Assembly (NCBI GenBank): GCA_018136815.1
Contig: CM030932.1
Coordinates: 5,990,407 to 6,054,406, forward strand
Length of the DNA stretch: 64,000 bases
DNA from: Isochrysis galbana
Taxonomy: Eukaryota > Haptophyta > Isochrysidales > Isochrysidaceae
Direction of reading: 5' to 3'
The notes beneath the pieces are model-generated. The model did no database searches. It saw only the letters and a list, made by a program, of their open reading frames with translations, and was not told the origin of the DNA. A program made the position numbers and the translations under genes. Below are positions 30,334-41,512 of this stretch, one piece after another; within the stretch, counting starts at the first letter, position 1, and the number at the start of each line of letters is the position of its first letter.

Positions 30334-32700
30334 TCATGCGAGCCTCTCAGCTAGGCCGAGGGCTTCTGCTACGAGGCCAAATTCTTTACTTGGTTGTAGC
30401 CTACCTTGTTCATCCTTAGTAAATATAGGGCTGCTGAGTTCTGTCGCTTTTTTGATCTTAGGTTTTCTCCCCTGAGCGGCCTTATACGTGCGCATAGAAT
30501 CGTAAGGATCCGGCGAGTTAGTGCCTCGGACCAGGGTGGCGAATCTTATCAGCGTGGACTCCAGGACTGGTATATAGTGGTATTTGTGCGCCTCGAACTC
30601 TACTCTGTAGAAGTCTTTTATTATATGTTTCCATGCTATTATGTAGAGCGCTTTTAGGCTATCGGGAGTGTTCGTACCGGGGTATGCGAAGAGTCTATCT
30701 TTCACTTTCTGTGCACGCGATCTCTTAGCAGTAGGCGTGTGTTTTGTAAGGGCGTCTATTGTTTCGAATATCGTTTTCGTCGCGGGGCACCATGCTAGAT
30801 GGCACGAGTCTTCTCGGTGGCCGTGGCACAGTCTACATTTGTCTGTCGGGCTGTCTGGGAATCTGTTTCTCGTGCCGATCCTTCTGTGCGTGATATGTTT
30901 GAAGTGTAAGTGTTTATCCGTGTGTTTTAGCAACGGCATTGTGTATAGTCTAGCTATGTGTTTCCATTCCTCTTTCGTGATGCTAAGTCTATTCTCCCAC
31001 GCGGACCTCGCCGCTTGTGGGGCGTTTTTCCGATTCGTTTTGATCACTTCTTTGGTGATGTCGGAGACGGAGATCGCGTCCAGCGCGACCCTTCCTTTTC
31101 GTATGGCGTATTCATCCGCTAGAGGGTATTCCATGAATCTCGGGCCTTTATATCCGCCCTCCCATTTTGCCGGTTGGTGGTAGTATTGGATTTCTTCGGC
31201 TTCCGCCACATTCCCGGTGCCGGCTATCTCTCCTAAATAATCGGTGTCAGCGTGTAGCCAGATGTTGTTGAATCTGCTTATGAATCTTTCGTCTTCCGTG
31301 ACTCTAACTTCTCTGCGAGATAGCGCATCCCCTGGCTCCTGTGGCTGGGTGCCGCAAGCGTGCGGCTCCTCTCCTTTAGTGTCTTGGGGGGGGCGCTCTT
31401 TCGCTCGCTCTAACAGTCTTGTTGCATAACCTACGACTATGTCCCATGAGTCAAGAAATTCCTTTTTATGTATCACGCGGCCTTCGTGCATGAAGGTTTC
31501 GGGCAGGTGCTCTACATATGCCGAGCACTCTTCCTTGCTGTACGGCGTCGTAAGGGCGCCGTCCTTGAAGACGTTGTGAACTACGTTGGTATGTAATGAT
31601 TCCCATAGGCGCGCCCACGGGGCTCGTATCGCAGGGGGGGGGATGTGTATGTTGTGCCATATTGGCTGTGAGAGCGCGCCTTCCCGCGTAAGGAAAGAGG
31701 GTTTTATGTCGAGGTCTCTAAAATTCGCGAGGGCCTCTTTCCAGAAGGTTGGAAGTGCCGGGTTTCCTCTAATGCTGCCCGTCAACGCTGTCATAGGGAT
31801 CGCAGAGAGGACAGCGCCTCTTCCCAGACCGGTCCTACAGAACCATGCATCGAGGCCATGTTTCCATAGTGCTTCCCGCGCATTCAAGTAGTTCAGGATC
31901 CATTTGGCTTGTAGTGCTTTTACGTGGGCCGACCAATCTAGGAGTCCCAGCCCCAGTGTTCTGGTCGCGCTTTTCTCGTGTGTTGTGACGTAGCATGGGT
32001 ATTTCATCCATTTGCTCTGTTTGTTAGTGTACGGGCTAGTCCAGAGGACGGCGTCTACTGCTCTTTGTACCCGTGAGTGGAACCACTTGGGGGCGGCCAA
32101 TGTTTGCAGCCAGTATCTGGGCATTCCATATACCATGAAGTTTGCCACGGACGTTCGCCCGAAGATCGTCATATAGTTAGTAACCGGTGCTAGTTTGGCG
32201 ACTCTGTCTTCGATTTTGTCCGCCAGACTTGACCAAAAAGGCTTGAGGGCCTCCGGTGCGCCCAAGGGGACGCCCAACACGGTTAGGTATTCTGCGTTGC
32301 TTATCCAGTTATACTTGCGCATGTTCCATGGCGGTTTTCGCAATCTTTGGGACCCCATCCTCAGGCCTTGAAATTTGTTTGTGTTTGTCTTGCCTCCCGT
32401 TGCTTTTTCGTGTAGGTTGACGCGGAGTGTGGTGATGTCGCCATATCGCTCCTTGAATTGTTGCGCGCAGTCTTCGTTCACGGCGATGTGCCATGGTCCG
32501 CGGATGGAGCGGGCCCAAAAGTCCGGCTCAGGGTCGACACCTTCGAGCTCCAAGAGGAGCTCCACAATTGCAGCGTAGACGGTGGTTTCCAGGAAGGTGT
32601 AGTCGCCCTCCTGGTGGAAGGACAAGTCGAAAGTTGCGTCTGACTCCATGTGGCCTTGCTCCTCATCTGAGGGCGGCTCCTGAGTGGCAAGGGCGGTCGA
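30334..32700 (-). mobile_element. LINE-B: non-LTR retrotransposon derivative lacking endonuclease and RT core
   Basis: An intact 771-residue frame (32649-30334) fuses two ends of a LINE. The first ~95 residues are the ORF1-like block (TVYAAIVELLLELEGVDPE, GPWHIAVNEDC). At HEKATGGKTNTNKFQGLR it jumps directly to the C-terminal RT/thumb region (TVLGVPLGAPEALKPFWSSL, GRTSVANFMVYGMPRYW, LGLGLLDW, LNAREALWKHGLDAWFCRTG). Near residue 610 a zinc-knuckle CRLCHGHREDSCHLAWC follows, typical of LINE C-termini. The whole endonuclease and the catalytic RT motifs are absent, so it cannot copy itself. Its N-terminal proline-rich part is also lost where it meets LINE-A. Confidence 0.8.
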
Positions 32701-35152
32701 GGGCGGTGAGGCTATGTGTGGGTCCGTGTGGGCATTTGTTGGGGTCTAGTGTGTATTCGTCTGCTAGCGGGTACTCTAGCCTTTTATTGGTTTTGTACCC
32801 TTCCCCCCAATGCGCCGGTGGGGATGGGTCTAGGTTCGTGGGTGCGGCGGGCAATCTTTTCCCGACTATGGGTGTGCCTAAGTATGATAGCTCCGCCTCA
32901 TACCACCTTCCTTTGATGCTCACGTAGTATTCCCCGTCTATTGTTATTCGCAGTTCGGGTGTCGGTTCCTCCGGAACGCTTTGGTTGCCGGTCTCCTCGC
33001 TTCTCGCTGGTGCGCCTCCTATTTCGGCCGCGTTATCTGCCGCCGCCATCAACGTCGTGGCGTGTTTGACTATTATGTCCCATGTTTCTAAGAATTTGTC
33101 TCTTGGGATATATTCCCCCTGAAATTGTATATACGTGTCGTTGTTCCTGAGGTATTGCGTGCATTCTTCGCTGCTATAGGGCGCGGTCGCCGCGTGGTCT
33201 TTGAATACGTTGTGTATGGTGTTGCATTCGAGCTTATTCCATAGCTTTGCCCACTTGGGTTTTATACTCGGTCCCGGGTGCGTTGGGCTACCCCACATGG
33301 GTTGTGAGAGTGCTCCTTCTCTACTTACTTTTAACGATGTGAGTTTTAGTTCACGGATGTTGTTTAGCGCCAGCTTCCAGAACGCGGCTAGTTTACTTGT
33401 GCCCGTTATTCCATCGGTGAGTTTGCTCGTGGGGATTGTCGAGAGGACCGCTGCCCTTCCTAAGTTTGTCCGGCAAAACCACGCGTCGAGCACTTGCTTC
33501 CACTGTGCTTGGCGCGCGTCTAGATAGTTTAGGGGGAAACGTTTGCATAGCTCGAGCGAGCCCGGGTTGATGGCCTCGTGGATAGTCTTCTTCGGCGGTG
33601 CCGTGCGCTTGCGCTCTTCACGCTCGAGTCGCGCTGCTTTTTCCTCTGCGCACACGCACATGCGAAGGGGGGGTTGGAAGGCCATAGCGTAGTCCTTTTT
33701 GTATCCTTTGCATCCCTTTGGACCTGCGTGGATGTATAGGTTCTTTATGTCGCCGCCGAGCTCGCGGCAGTTTCGGACCGCATACTCGATGGGGTAGGGG
33801 GCTCCGTTAACGCTGAGGAGTATCTTGCGCGGAAAATCGAACGATTTGAACGAGCCTTGCTTGGGAGTCACATAGAGGTGGTAAACCTCTTTCTTGCCTT
33901 GGGTTACTAGCACCCCTTCTTTGGTGAGGATCTTGGTCCTTTCTTGGTTTCCTTGGAGAAAGTAGAAGCCTTGGTTTTCAACCGCCTTGGCGAGCGAGCT
34001 GATCGTGATAATACTCTTCAACTCGAACTTGTAGTTGCGCACCACTAGGTGCGCCGAGACGTCTTGGAAAGCGCCGGCTACCGCTTTGTCGGACGCCCGG
34101 GGGAGCCCCTTGAGTTTCTCGTCGAGAGTTTGATATTTGACCGCTATAGGGCACGGAATGCCCGCCTTGCGAAAGTCGACTACGTCTTTGAACATCTCGC
34201 GAAATTGATTCGCGCAATCCGCCGTAACCATTATTTCCCATGGTCCGGAAGCGCTCTTAGACAGAAAGTCGGGTTCAAGGTCGACGCCTTCTAGTTTGTT
34301 GAGATGCGCAACAATGGCGCCTAGGGTCTCCTCGTCTTTGGCCTTGTGGCCCTTCTCGTACGCCGTGAAGGTGATGATGATTTTGTGAGAATCTGGAAAC
34401 TCGGCCTCTTCTTGAAGCTCGGGCTCGAGGTCTTCGTCGAGGAGGGCCACCTGTGTGGCCGTGGGGGGAGGCAAGGTTAGTCCTCTGCCTTGTCTTGCTT
34501 TTCTAGAGTCCAGTTGTCTCAGTGCGTCTACCGCGTTGTCACTCCCTCTCGCGGGTTTTGTGTGGAGTGTCTGTTGTGTTGGCCCAAATTCGTGGTTGTG
34601 CTGGTTATGTTGGGCCTCTGGGGCCGGTGTCTTGCTGGTCGTTCCAGCGCCCGAGGCGCGGTCGTCCGCGTGCCTCTGGGCGTCTCTGGGGAGTGTCTCC
34701 CCGGTGTCGTCCTCCCTGTTGCCGCTGTCTCCCCTGATGGGGGTCCAAAGCTGCTCTTTCCAGTGCCTGTTTTGATGCGACACTTCCCCAATGGGGTCCT
34801 GTCTTGTCTGGCGCCGGGCCGGCCCCTCGCGCCGGAGCACGAGGGCGGTAACGCGGCTGTGTAGGGTCCCGGCCCGGGGGCCTTCCCTCTGGGTTCGTCC
34901 CTCTGGTGCTTTGTGGTAGGTGTGGCTGTGGATTGTGCTGGAGGTGTGTTGCCTTCTGGCTGGTGCCAGCATGGCGGCCTTGTACGTGTCGTTCGTGGTG
35001 ATGCGCGGGCGCGGCCCGCCGGCTCTTGTGCCCACCTGACTGGGGGGGTCGTCCTGGCGCGGTCGCTTCGGCGACAGCGGCGTGTCCATGAGCTCTTCGT
35101 CCATCATGGCGAGGGCAGCGGCAGCGAGAGCGGGCGGCGGCGCGCGCTCCAT
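32701..35152 (-). mobile_element. LINE-A: internally deleted non-LTR retrotransposon (right copy, intact frame)
   Basis: The 829-residue frame (35152-32663) begins MERAPPPALAAAALAMMDEE. Residues ~20-210 are Pro/Arg/Thr-rich. About 235-460 is the ORF1-like domain (LGAIVAHLNKLEGVDLEPD, GPWEIMVTADCANQF, IEYAVRNCRELGGDIKNLY). At APPKKTIHEAINPGS it jumps to the post-RT region (LDARQAQWKQVLDAWFCRTN). Element similarity ends at EYPLADEYTL near 32755; the last ~30 codons come from LINE-B's 5' end in another frame. Endonuclease, RT core and zinc knuckle are missing, and the deletion point differs from LINE-B's. Confidence 0.8.
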
Positions 35153-35987
35153 GACCCTATCGTTTTAACGATAGTTGCGCGCGCGCGGCAGAAAATTTTA
35201 GCGTTGCGCATTGCGGCCGTAGGGCCGCCGCGGGGGCAGCGCGCGGCGCGCTGTACAGGGAGCCTTGGGGCCAAAACCCCCGCCTGTTAATCGATTAATA
35301 GAGGGAGTTTCTCGATAACCCCATATCGATTAATAGGTTGGGCGCCAAAACCCCCTATTAATTGGGTATTAATCTATTAATATTAATAATATTAATAGAC
35401 TAATAGGTTTAACCGAGCCCTAGCCTTGTATGGGATGCTCCCCCTACCCGCAACAGCAGGGAAGAGGGAAGAGGTGGAGAGATGGAGGGGGGTGCTCGTG
35501 CCCCCCCATGGGTCAACCAAGTATACACTTAGTGGAACTTAGTTGATGACCCTATCCGTATCCCTATCGGTTTAACGATAGTCTATCCGCGATAGATAGA
35601 GATAGAGATAGTTGTTTTTAGCCATTATTTGAAGTGTCGGAGATCCCGAGGTGGGAGTTTCCTTTGTAGCGATCCCATCCGGAGTCCTTAGAATTATTGG
35701 TCATTGGGTTTACCGCATGAGGCGGCCGCGTAGCGGTCGACCCAGCGGAATGAGTGACCTCTTTAGGCTTCCGTAGCCCGCAACTATGAGTTGTGTGTCG
35801 CGCACGCGAATTGGCTTATCTTTAATTGCCTCTCCAATTTTGTGCGCACATTCTTCCCGCTACAATCTCAGTGAAGAATTACTCACTGCATGACGCATCA
35901 GTGTCCCACAACAGCTTGTCTGGACAATGCATGCCCCAAACCTTTTGGACATCTCGCATGAGCGAAATCTAAACACTACTATCGCTC
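35153..35987. repeat. LINE-A 5' flank (right copy)
   Basis: Same content as 3416-4248: palindrome CTATCGTTTTAACGATAG at 35157-35174, AT-rich patch at 35280-35420, leader repeat at 35475-35540, GATAGA units near 35590. One extra G appears in GTAGGGCCGCC. No gene. Confidence 0.6.
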
Positions 35988-37136
35988 TCACATTTTTGCC
36001 ACCATCTTTTGACTGTAGCCAAGCCGTTGAAGGACGGACCCTTCAGCGAGCTCGGGCTCCGTGCGCGGACCACACAGTGCGTCGTACATGCCCGGGAGCC
36101 CGCACACAAAGATCAGCGTGTCATTAGCGGGAGGTGCGGCATACTCTTTAATCTTTGCCTCGTCAATCCAACCACCCCGCACTGATGCAACATGGTCCCA
36201 CTCACTGGGTGGCGAATCTGTAGGTGAGGTGCCCACAATGTGAACAATCTTTAGCCGATCTGTATGTGCTTTCGCCATTACTTCCAACTCAGGCAGCAAC
36301 AGAATATCCGCCTTTGACTTCGACCCATAGAGGAGAGTCACCTTGCGCGAATCTCCGGGCGTGTTCATGAGTTTGAGCAAAGCTTGGTACATGGGTGTGA
36401 TGCCAGTACCCGCAGCAAGCAGCGTAATGTTGTGAGCTCCTTCAAAGGGATACTGTGCCTTGATATTGAATTTAATGTGCTTGAAGGCAACTCGATCTCC
36501 AATCGACAACTCATGCAAGTACTGTGAGACAGCTCCATTGGGGTAACGTTTCACCAAAAGGTCAAAAGAGCCAAGCTTAGATGTCTCAGAGATGGGTGTG
36601 TACCTGCAGCATAGTATTGGGCCCCAGACGCTTGGTGAGAGACAGATGGTAAGAACATGAGTGACTATTGTGTTTGGAGCACACGCGACGCGTAATTTCC
36701 ATCCTCTCGGCAGCTCAACATTAGGGATGCGTATGCGAGAGGCAGACAAGATTGCACATGCGCCAGGGGGGATTAGGGCGAGAAGCAAGTCAAGGACGCG
36801 CGCAAAATATACGCTTGGATAGACTCACGGACGAACAGAGTCGTTAGGGCCCTTGAGAAGGATGCATGCACAGGTTGGAAGATTGAGAGCGGTGTCCTTT
36901 GGGAGTCCGAACGTGTACAAGGTGACATCATGTGAGACCTCTTCCATGTGCACAAGGGGCACATCAGTCCAAGTGGTCGGAAGCCAGCATGAGGAAGCAT
37001 ACTCCAGGGACGAGCTCCTCGTCTCTGGTGTCGGCAACGCCTGCGAGCTTGCCTTGCGGAAGCAGCCAAGCCGAGATAGCATGAGTGATCGGCGAGTCGA
37101 GATGCAGCTGAGTCGGCACCCGCGAGACAAGCGCAT
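35988..37136 (-). CDS. CYB5R: NADH-cytochrome b5 reductase (right copy), two exons
   Basis: Exon 1 is 37136-36829 and exon 2 is 36603-35988, with the same splice sites as the left copy. The intron is one base longer (an extra G near 36767). The predicted 307-residue protein is identical to that of 4249-5396 as far as I can compare, including RPYTPIS, GTGITPMYQ and the unusual CGLPGMY. Domain reading and function are as for the left copy. If both copies are real loci the cell has two identical genes; if the duplication is an assembly artefact there is one. Confidence 0.88.
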
Positions 37137-37292
37137 GCCAGACGAGCTGTGTGCCAGCGCGCGGTGCTGTTCTAGTACTACTCTACTCTACTAGGAGCAC
37201 AAGTTACTCAAATATCTAAATATCTCTTTGTCGCGTTGGTTTTTTACAGGGGGCTTCTAATTTCGGGGTTTGTGGGGAGGGGGGGAAGGGGG

Positions 37293-37350
<58 letters not shown>

Positions 37351-37536
37351 GATCCTCCCGCCTCACGAGGGAAAATAGTGACGACCCCGCCTCCCTGGAG
37401 TATCGCCGCGCGTGACGGTGTATCTGTTTGGCGAAACATGACGTGAACAGGCGTCACTGTGAAACCCCCACAATTGAATACACAGGGTTCGGACTGACAA
37501 GTCGGCGGGCAGGCAGAGGGAGAGGCTGCGCGCGAG
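37137..37536. promoter_or_regulatory. CYB5R/MMAB divergent spacer (right copy) with longer poly-G
   Basis: Matches 5397-5793 except for the G run, which here is about 37288-37349 without A breaks after an initial GGGGGGAAGGGGGGGA. It should hold both promoters. Confidence 0.5.
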
Positions 37537-38247
37537 ATGCTACGGCAGCTGATGGCGCGGCACACTCACATCCTCGACCCTCGGCGTGGATGGAGTCGGC
37601 ATTTGTGTGGCGTTCGCACAACTCACGTTTACACAAGGACGGGGGACATGGGGCAGTCCTCACTCTTCAACGGCGAGAGGCGGCACAAAGATGATCCTAT
37701 CTTTGATGCTCTCGGGTCAGTGGACGAGCTGAATGCAGCTGTAGGCATGGCATACGTACAATGTGAGGCCGAATATGCCGGGACCACCGTCGATCCATCC
37801 ACCACGCCATCGCTCGGCGATAAGGGTTTGGGATGGCTTCTGCCTCAACTGAAGGAAATCCAGATGCGGCTACTTGATGTTGGCTCACTAGTTGCGACGC
37901 CCCTGCGCACCTCACCAAGTGAGAGGCTGAATCGTGTGAGTTTTGATGGTGTGAGCGAGGCCCACAAGTTGGAGAGGTATATCGACGCCATGGACGCGCA
38001 ACTGCCGCCCTTGACGGTGTTCATTCTTCCAGGTGGTGGCGCTCCATCAGCATCTTTGCACTTTGCACGGGCAGTGTGTCGACGAGCCGAACGCAAGGTC
38101 TGCACAGTGGTGCGGCATGAAGACTGTGATACAAGTGCAGCCATCTATCTGAATCGTCTCAGTGACTACTGCTTCGTTGCCGCGCGTTTCGCCGCCGGGT
38201 GTATGGACCAACCGGAGACTCGCCGTGAGAGGAAGAGGCGCAATTGA
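37537..38247 (+). CDS. MMAB: ATP:cob(I)alamin adenosyltransferase (right copy)
   Basis: The 236-residue product is identical to that of 5794-6504 by inspection: TRTGDMGQSSLFNGERR, GSVDELNAAVG and LNRLSDYCFVAARFAA are all kept, without frameshift. Function as described for the left copy. It again sits divergent to a cytochrome b5 reductase gene. Confidence 0.93.
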   Translation: MLRQLMARHTHILDPRRGWSRHLCGVRTTHVYTRTGDMGQSSLFNGERRHKDDPIFDALGSVDELNAAVGMAYVQCEAEYAGTTVDPSTTPSLGDKGLGWLLPQLKEIQMRLLDVGSLVATPLRTSPSERLNRVSFDGVSEAHKLERYIDAMDAQLPPLTVFILPGGGAPSASLHFARAVCRRAERKVCTVVRHEDCDTSAAIYLNRLSDYCFVAARFAAGCMDQPETRRERKRRN

Positions 38248-41200
38248 GGCCGGTGAATACGGCAATGCGGAATACGGCAATGCGGCGTGCCACGTTTGTG
38301 TGGTTGGGAGGAAGAGAACTCACCCGGCGGGTAGAGGTGAGGGAAAGAGCTGAAGAGGGGCGGAGGGTGGTACATCACCACAACTGGTCGGTGCCTTTGG
38401 GTGGGGCTCCCCTAACATTGTGCACCGTGCTTCATGAAATCGTCCCGATTTCATGGAAGCCAACCTAGGTCGCAAAAAAGTCTGTTTCATGGGGGAGAGA
38501 TTTTGGAGCGAAGGCTAAGTCGGTGTCGAGAAAATGTCTTGATTTAGGGGGAGAACTCGGTCCCCAAAATACACTGTTTTGGACCGAACCTACTTTTATA
38601 AGTGGGGGACAATGGGGGCCTCGCGCCCCCCACACACCATCGCGGACACCCCCCGGGGTGGGCCCGTACAATCAACCCCAGCCCCTGCCCTTTGGCAGGG
38701 GCAGGGCACTCAACAATCTGGCCCAGACCCTTCGGGGGCGCGGCCCGCGAGCCGCACTCCCACGCCCGCGCTGGGCCTGCCCTCGAGCTGACTCCCCCTC
38801 TGTCCCTGGTCGCCAGGCATACAGGTGTCTCTGGGCGGCTCCCATGGCCAGCGGGGCGAGCGTGGGAGAGGCAGGGGGGCCAGGGGCTGAGCCCCAGCCT
38901 CCACTGCCCCCTGAGCTGCCCTTGCTGGCCCCCTGGGAGCCCCCAAAGGGCCCCTGAGAGCAGGCCAGGGCGCGCCGCATGGCGACGCGCCGCAGGGACG
39001 ACGAAGGGAGAGAGTGGAGAGAGGGAGAGGGGGGGTTTTGCACCCCCCCCGATGGAGTGCGGTTAGAAACAGGCCCCGTTTGCGTTAGCAAACGGGTAGG
39101 GGGCGGCCGGCGACAGGCGGGAGAGAGAAGGGAGCGGCTCAAGCTCGAGGAGAGTATCCTGAAGGTGGCACAGGCTACTCGACTCGCAGTCGTTTATTTC
39201 TCGAGAACTGCTCACGGCGCGAGCTGGAAGGGCCGATCCTCTTTGTCGACGAGAGGTTCCTCCCCCCCCCCGGTGCTTTTTCCCGGAGAGTCGGCCGGCG
39301 TCGACCGGTCCGCCTCAATGGGTTTTCCCTCATTTTAACTTGTGGGGAGTTAGAATGGGAGCCGGGGGCTTGCGAGGGGGGAGATGTGGAGGGGTGCATA
39401 GGTGTATGTATCTGTGGCAACAACACGCGCCAAGGTGTACGGGCAGGTGCGCTGAGGGCTGTCGTGTTAGTACCGGGCTAGTGAGAGTAGTGGTACTGAT
39501 GCTCAGTTAGATTATTACACTGTTTTGGACCGGCGAATTGGGGTGGAGCTGATTCCATTTTTATTCCCGCTGGAGCGGAAGCTAAGTTTAGACTTAGTTC
39601 ACATGGGGGAGGCGCCTCGTGGCCTCCCACTTGGGCTCCAACTCCCCTCCGGGGGGACCGTCGGTCACCCTCAGACTGTGTCTCTTGGCATGAGCTGAGC
39701 ATTCACAATCCTGACCCAGACCCCCAGTGGGCGCGGGGAAGGAGGCGCACTCTTGTCGCATCCAGAGTATTTTATATACTCTAGGCGGATGCGGTGCTTC
39801 TATCAATGTGTAGTGTGTGAGAAAATTGAGTGAGTTTTGTTTTTGCCAATGAGTTGCCTCGAAGGTCCGCCGCATTGCACGCCGCATTTGTTCGTTTGTC
39901 CTTATTTGTTTCATTGGTTTGTTTGTGCGATGTTGCGTTAGTTTTCGGAGCTTTTCTTGTTGGTGAGTGAGTGATGTGGGGTGGTGTGGCTCGAGGAGTG
40001 GAGTGGCTGTGGCTGTGTGTGTGGAGTGTGGAGTGAGACTCAAAGGAATGTTGTGACCAAGAATGGGGCACACCAGGGACACTCAGGCTCACAAAGGGCT
40101 GAGCACGGGGGGCACTGGGGCTGGAGGGAGGCCGAGGCACCAGCGGGACACCGCCAGCACGAAGGTCGTTTGCCTTCATTTGGTACCCCTCGTTTGGCCC
40201 CGCCGAATGCCTTCATGACCGAGCTTGTTTGTATTTGATGTTGCTGGGCCTTGTGGGTTCAATCTTTACGGGAGCTGAACCCGAATCGATAAGCGGCCTT
40301 TTGTTTTCAATCTTTACTTGGGAAGCTGAACCCGAATCGACACCTTCTAACACTTCTTGGAGGTGGGGAGTTAATTCCAAATTGACATAAGTTTTGATTG
40401 TACCCAGCAGAACGTCACGACTCATATCGAGGATTGTTTTCTCAGTGAATTTCTTGCTCAAGAGCGTGTGTCTAATACAAACCAGTGTGAATGGTTTATC
40501 AATCTCGCAAATGGCGTGTAAGGTGTCTTCAATTTTCGTATTGTGCTTGAAATTTAATTAATTGAATAAGAACTTACATTCGTCGATCGGGGGATCCCGA
40601 TCGGACGGAGGGGACGCGGACGAAAACTCGCAAAGGGGGGAAACCAAGGGAGAGAGGCTCCCTTGGGGAAACCTAAGGGCGGCTCTCCCCCTAACCGCGA
40701 CAGGTGGTGTCTCGTGCGCCGTCGTCGCGATGTAGCGCGCCCTTCCCCCCCCTCTCTCAAGACTTCTCTGCACTCCATGCCCTAGCTTGCCCCATTGAGA
40801 CTTGACACAACTTGACACGATCAAGCACCCGCTTGATTCGACAACTCCCAAGCGCACAGATTCAGATGCCAGATGCCACATGGGCCTGCACTCGTACTGA
40901 CCTCCCCCCCCCTCTTGGTCACCAAGCAGACAGGGGACTGTGGAGGCCACCCACGGCCAGCGAGGCACGTGAGGGAGAGGTAGGAGAGGCCAGGGGCTGG
41001 GCCCCAGCCTCCATTGCCCCATGAGCTGCCTGGCTGGCCCTCCGGGAGCCCCCTCAGGACCTCTGAGAGGAGATTGAGGCGCGCGCCATGTGCGCGCGCC
41101 GCAGGAGAGTGCGATGAGAGAGTGGAAGTGCGGATTTCGTCGGTCCCCGAACCGGGGATTCAATTATAACCGAGTCCCCTTTACATTAGTAAACGGGCGG

Positions 41201-41512
41201 ATTGAGGAGCTGAGGGGCTGGCGACAAGCGAGGGAGCGGCGCAAGCTCGCCCGGGGGAGCCCTGCACACACGAACAGCTGTACGCGAGCAGTGTAGCAGC
41301 AATGCAGCAATATTACGATATAGTGAGTGAGTGTGAGTGTCCCAAGCCTGGCGCAACTTATATGTCTCTACAATCTCGCACATCCACAAAACCGCTTCGG
41401 GAGCCACAAAACCGCTTCGGCAGCCAGAATTCCGCCTCGGCAGCCACAAAACCTCCCGTCCGGGCGACCATGTACATAGCACTAGCGCCCGCATCTCAAT
41501 GTGCGCAGATAG
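38248..41512. repeat. Right copy of the repeat-rich stretch 6505-9768
   Basis: Contains the counterparts of the left-copy hairpins (38429-38460, 38681-38702, 39074-39095, 41176-41197), the LINE 5' fragment (39584-40155), the AT-rich gene remnant on the minus strand (40213-40588) and the 20-bp tandem array (41385-41456). Differences are homopolymer lengths (for example one G less near 38876 and an extra C near 39047). No further gene is seen. Confidence 0.6.
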
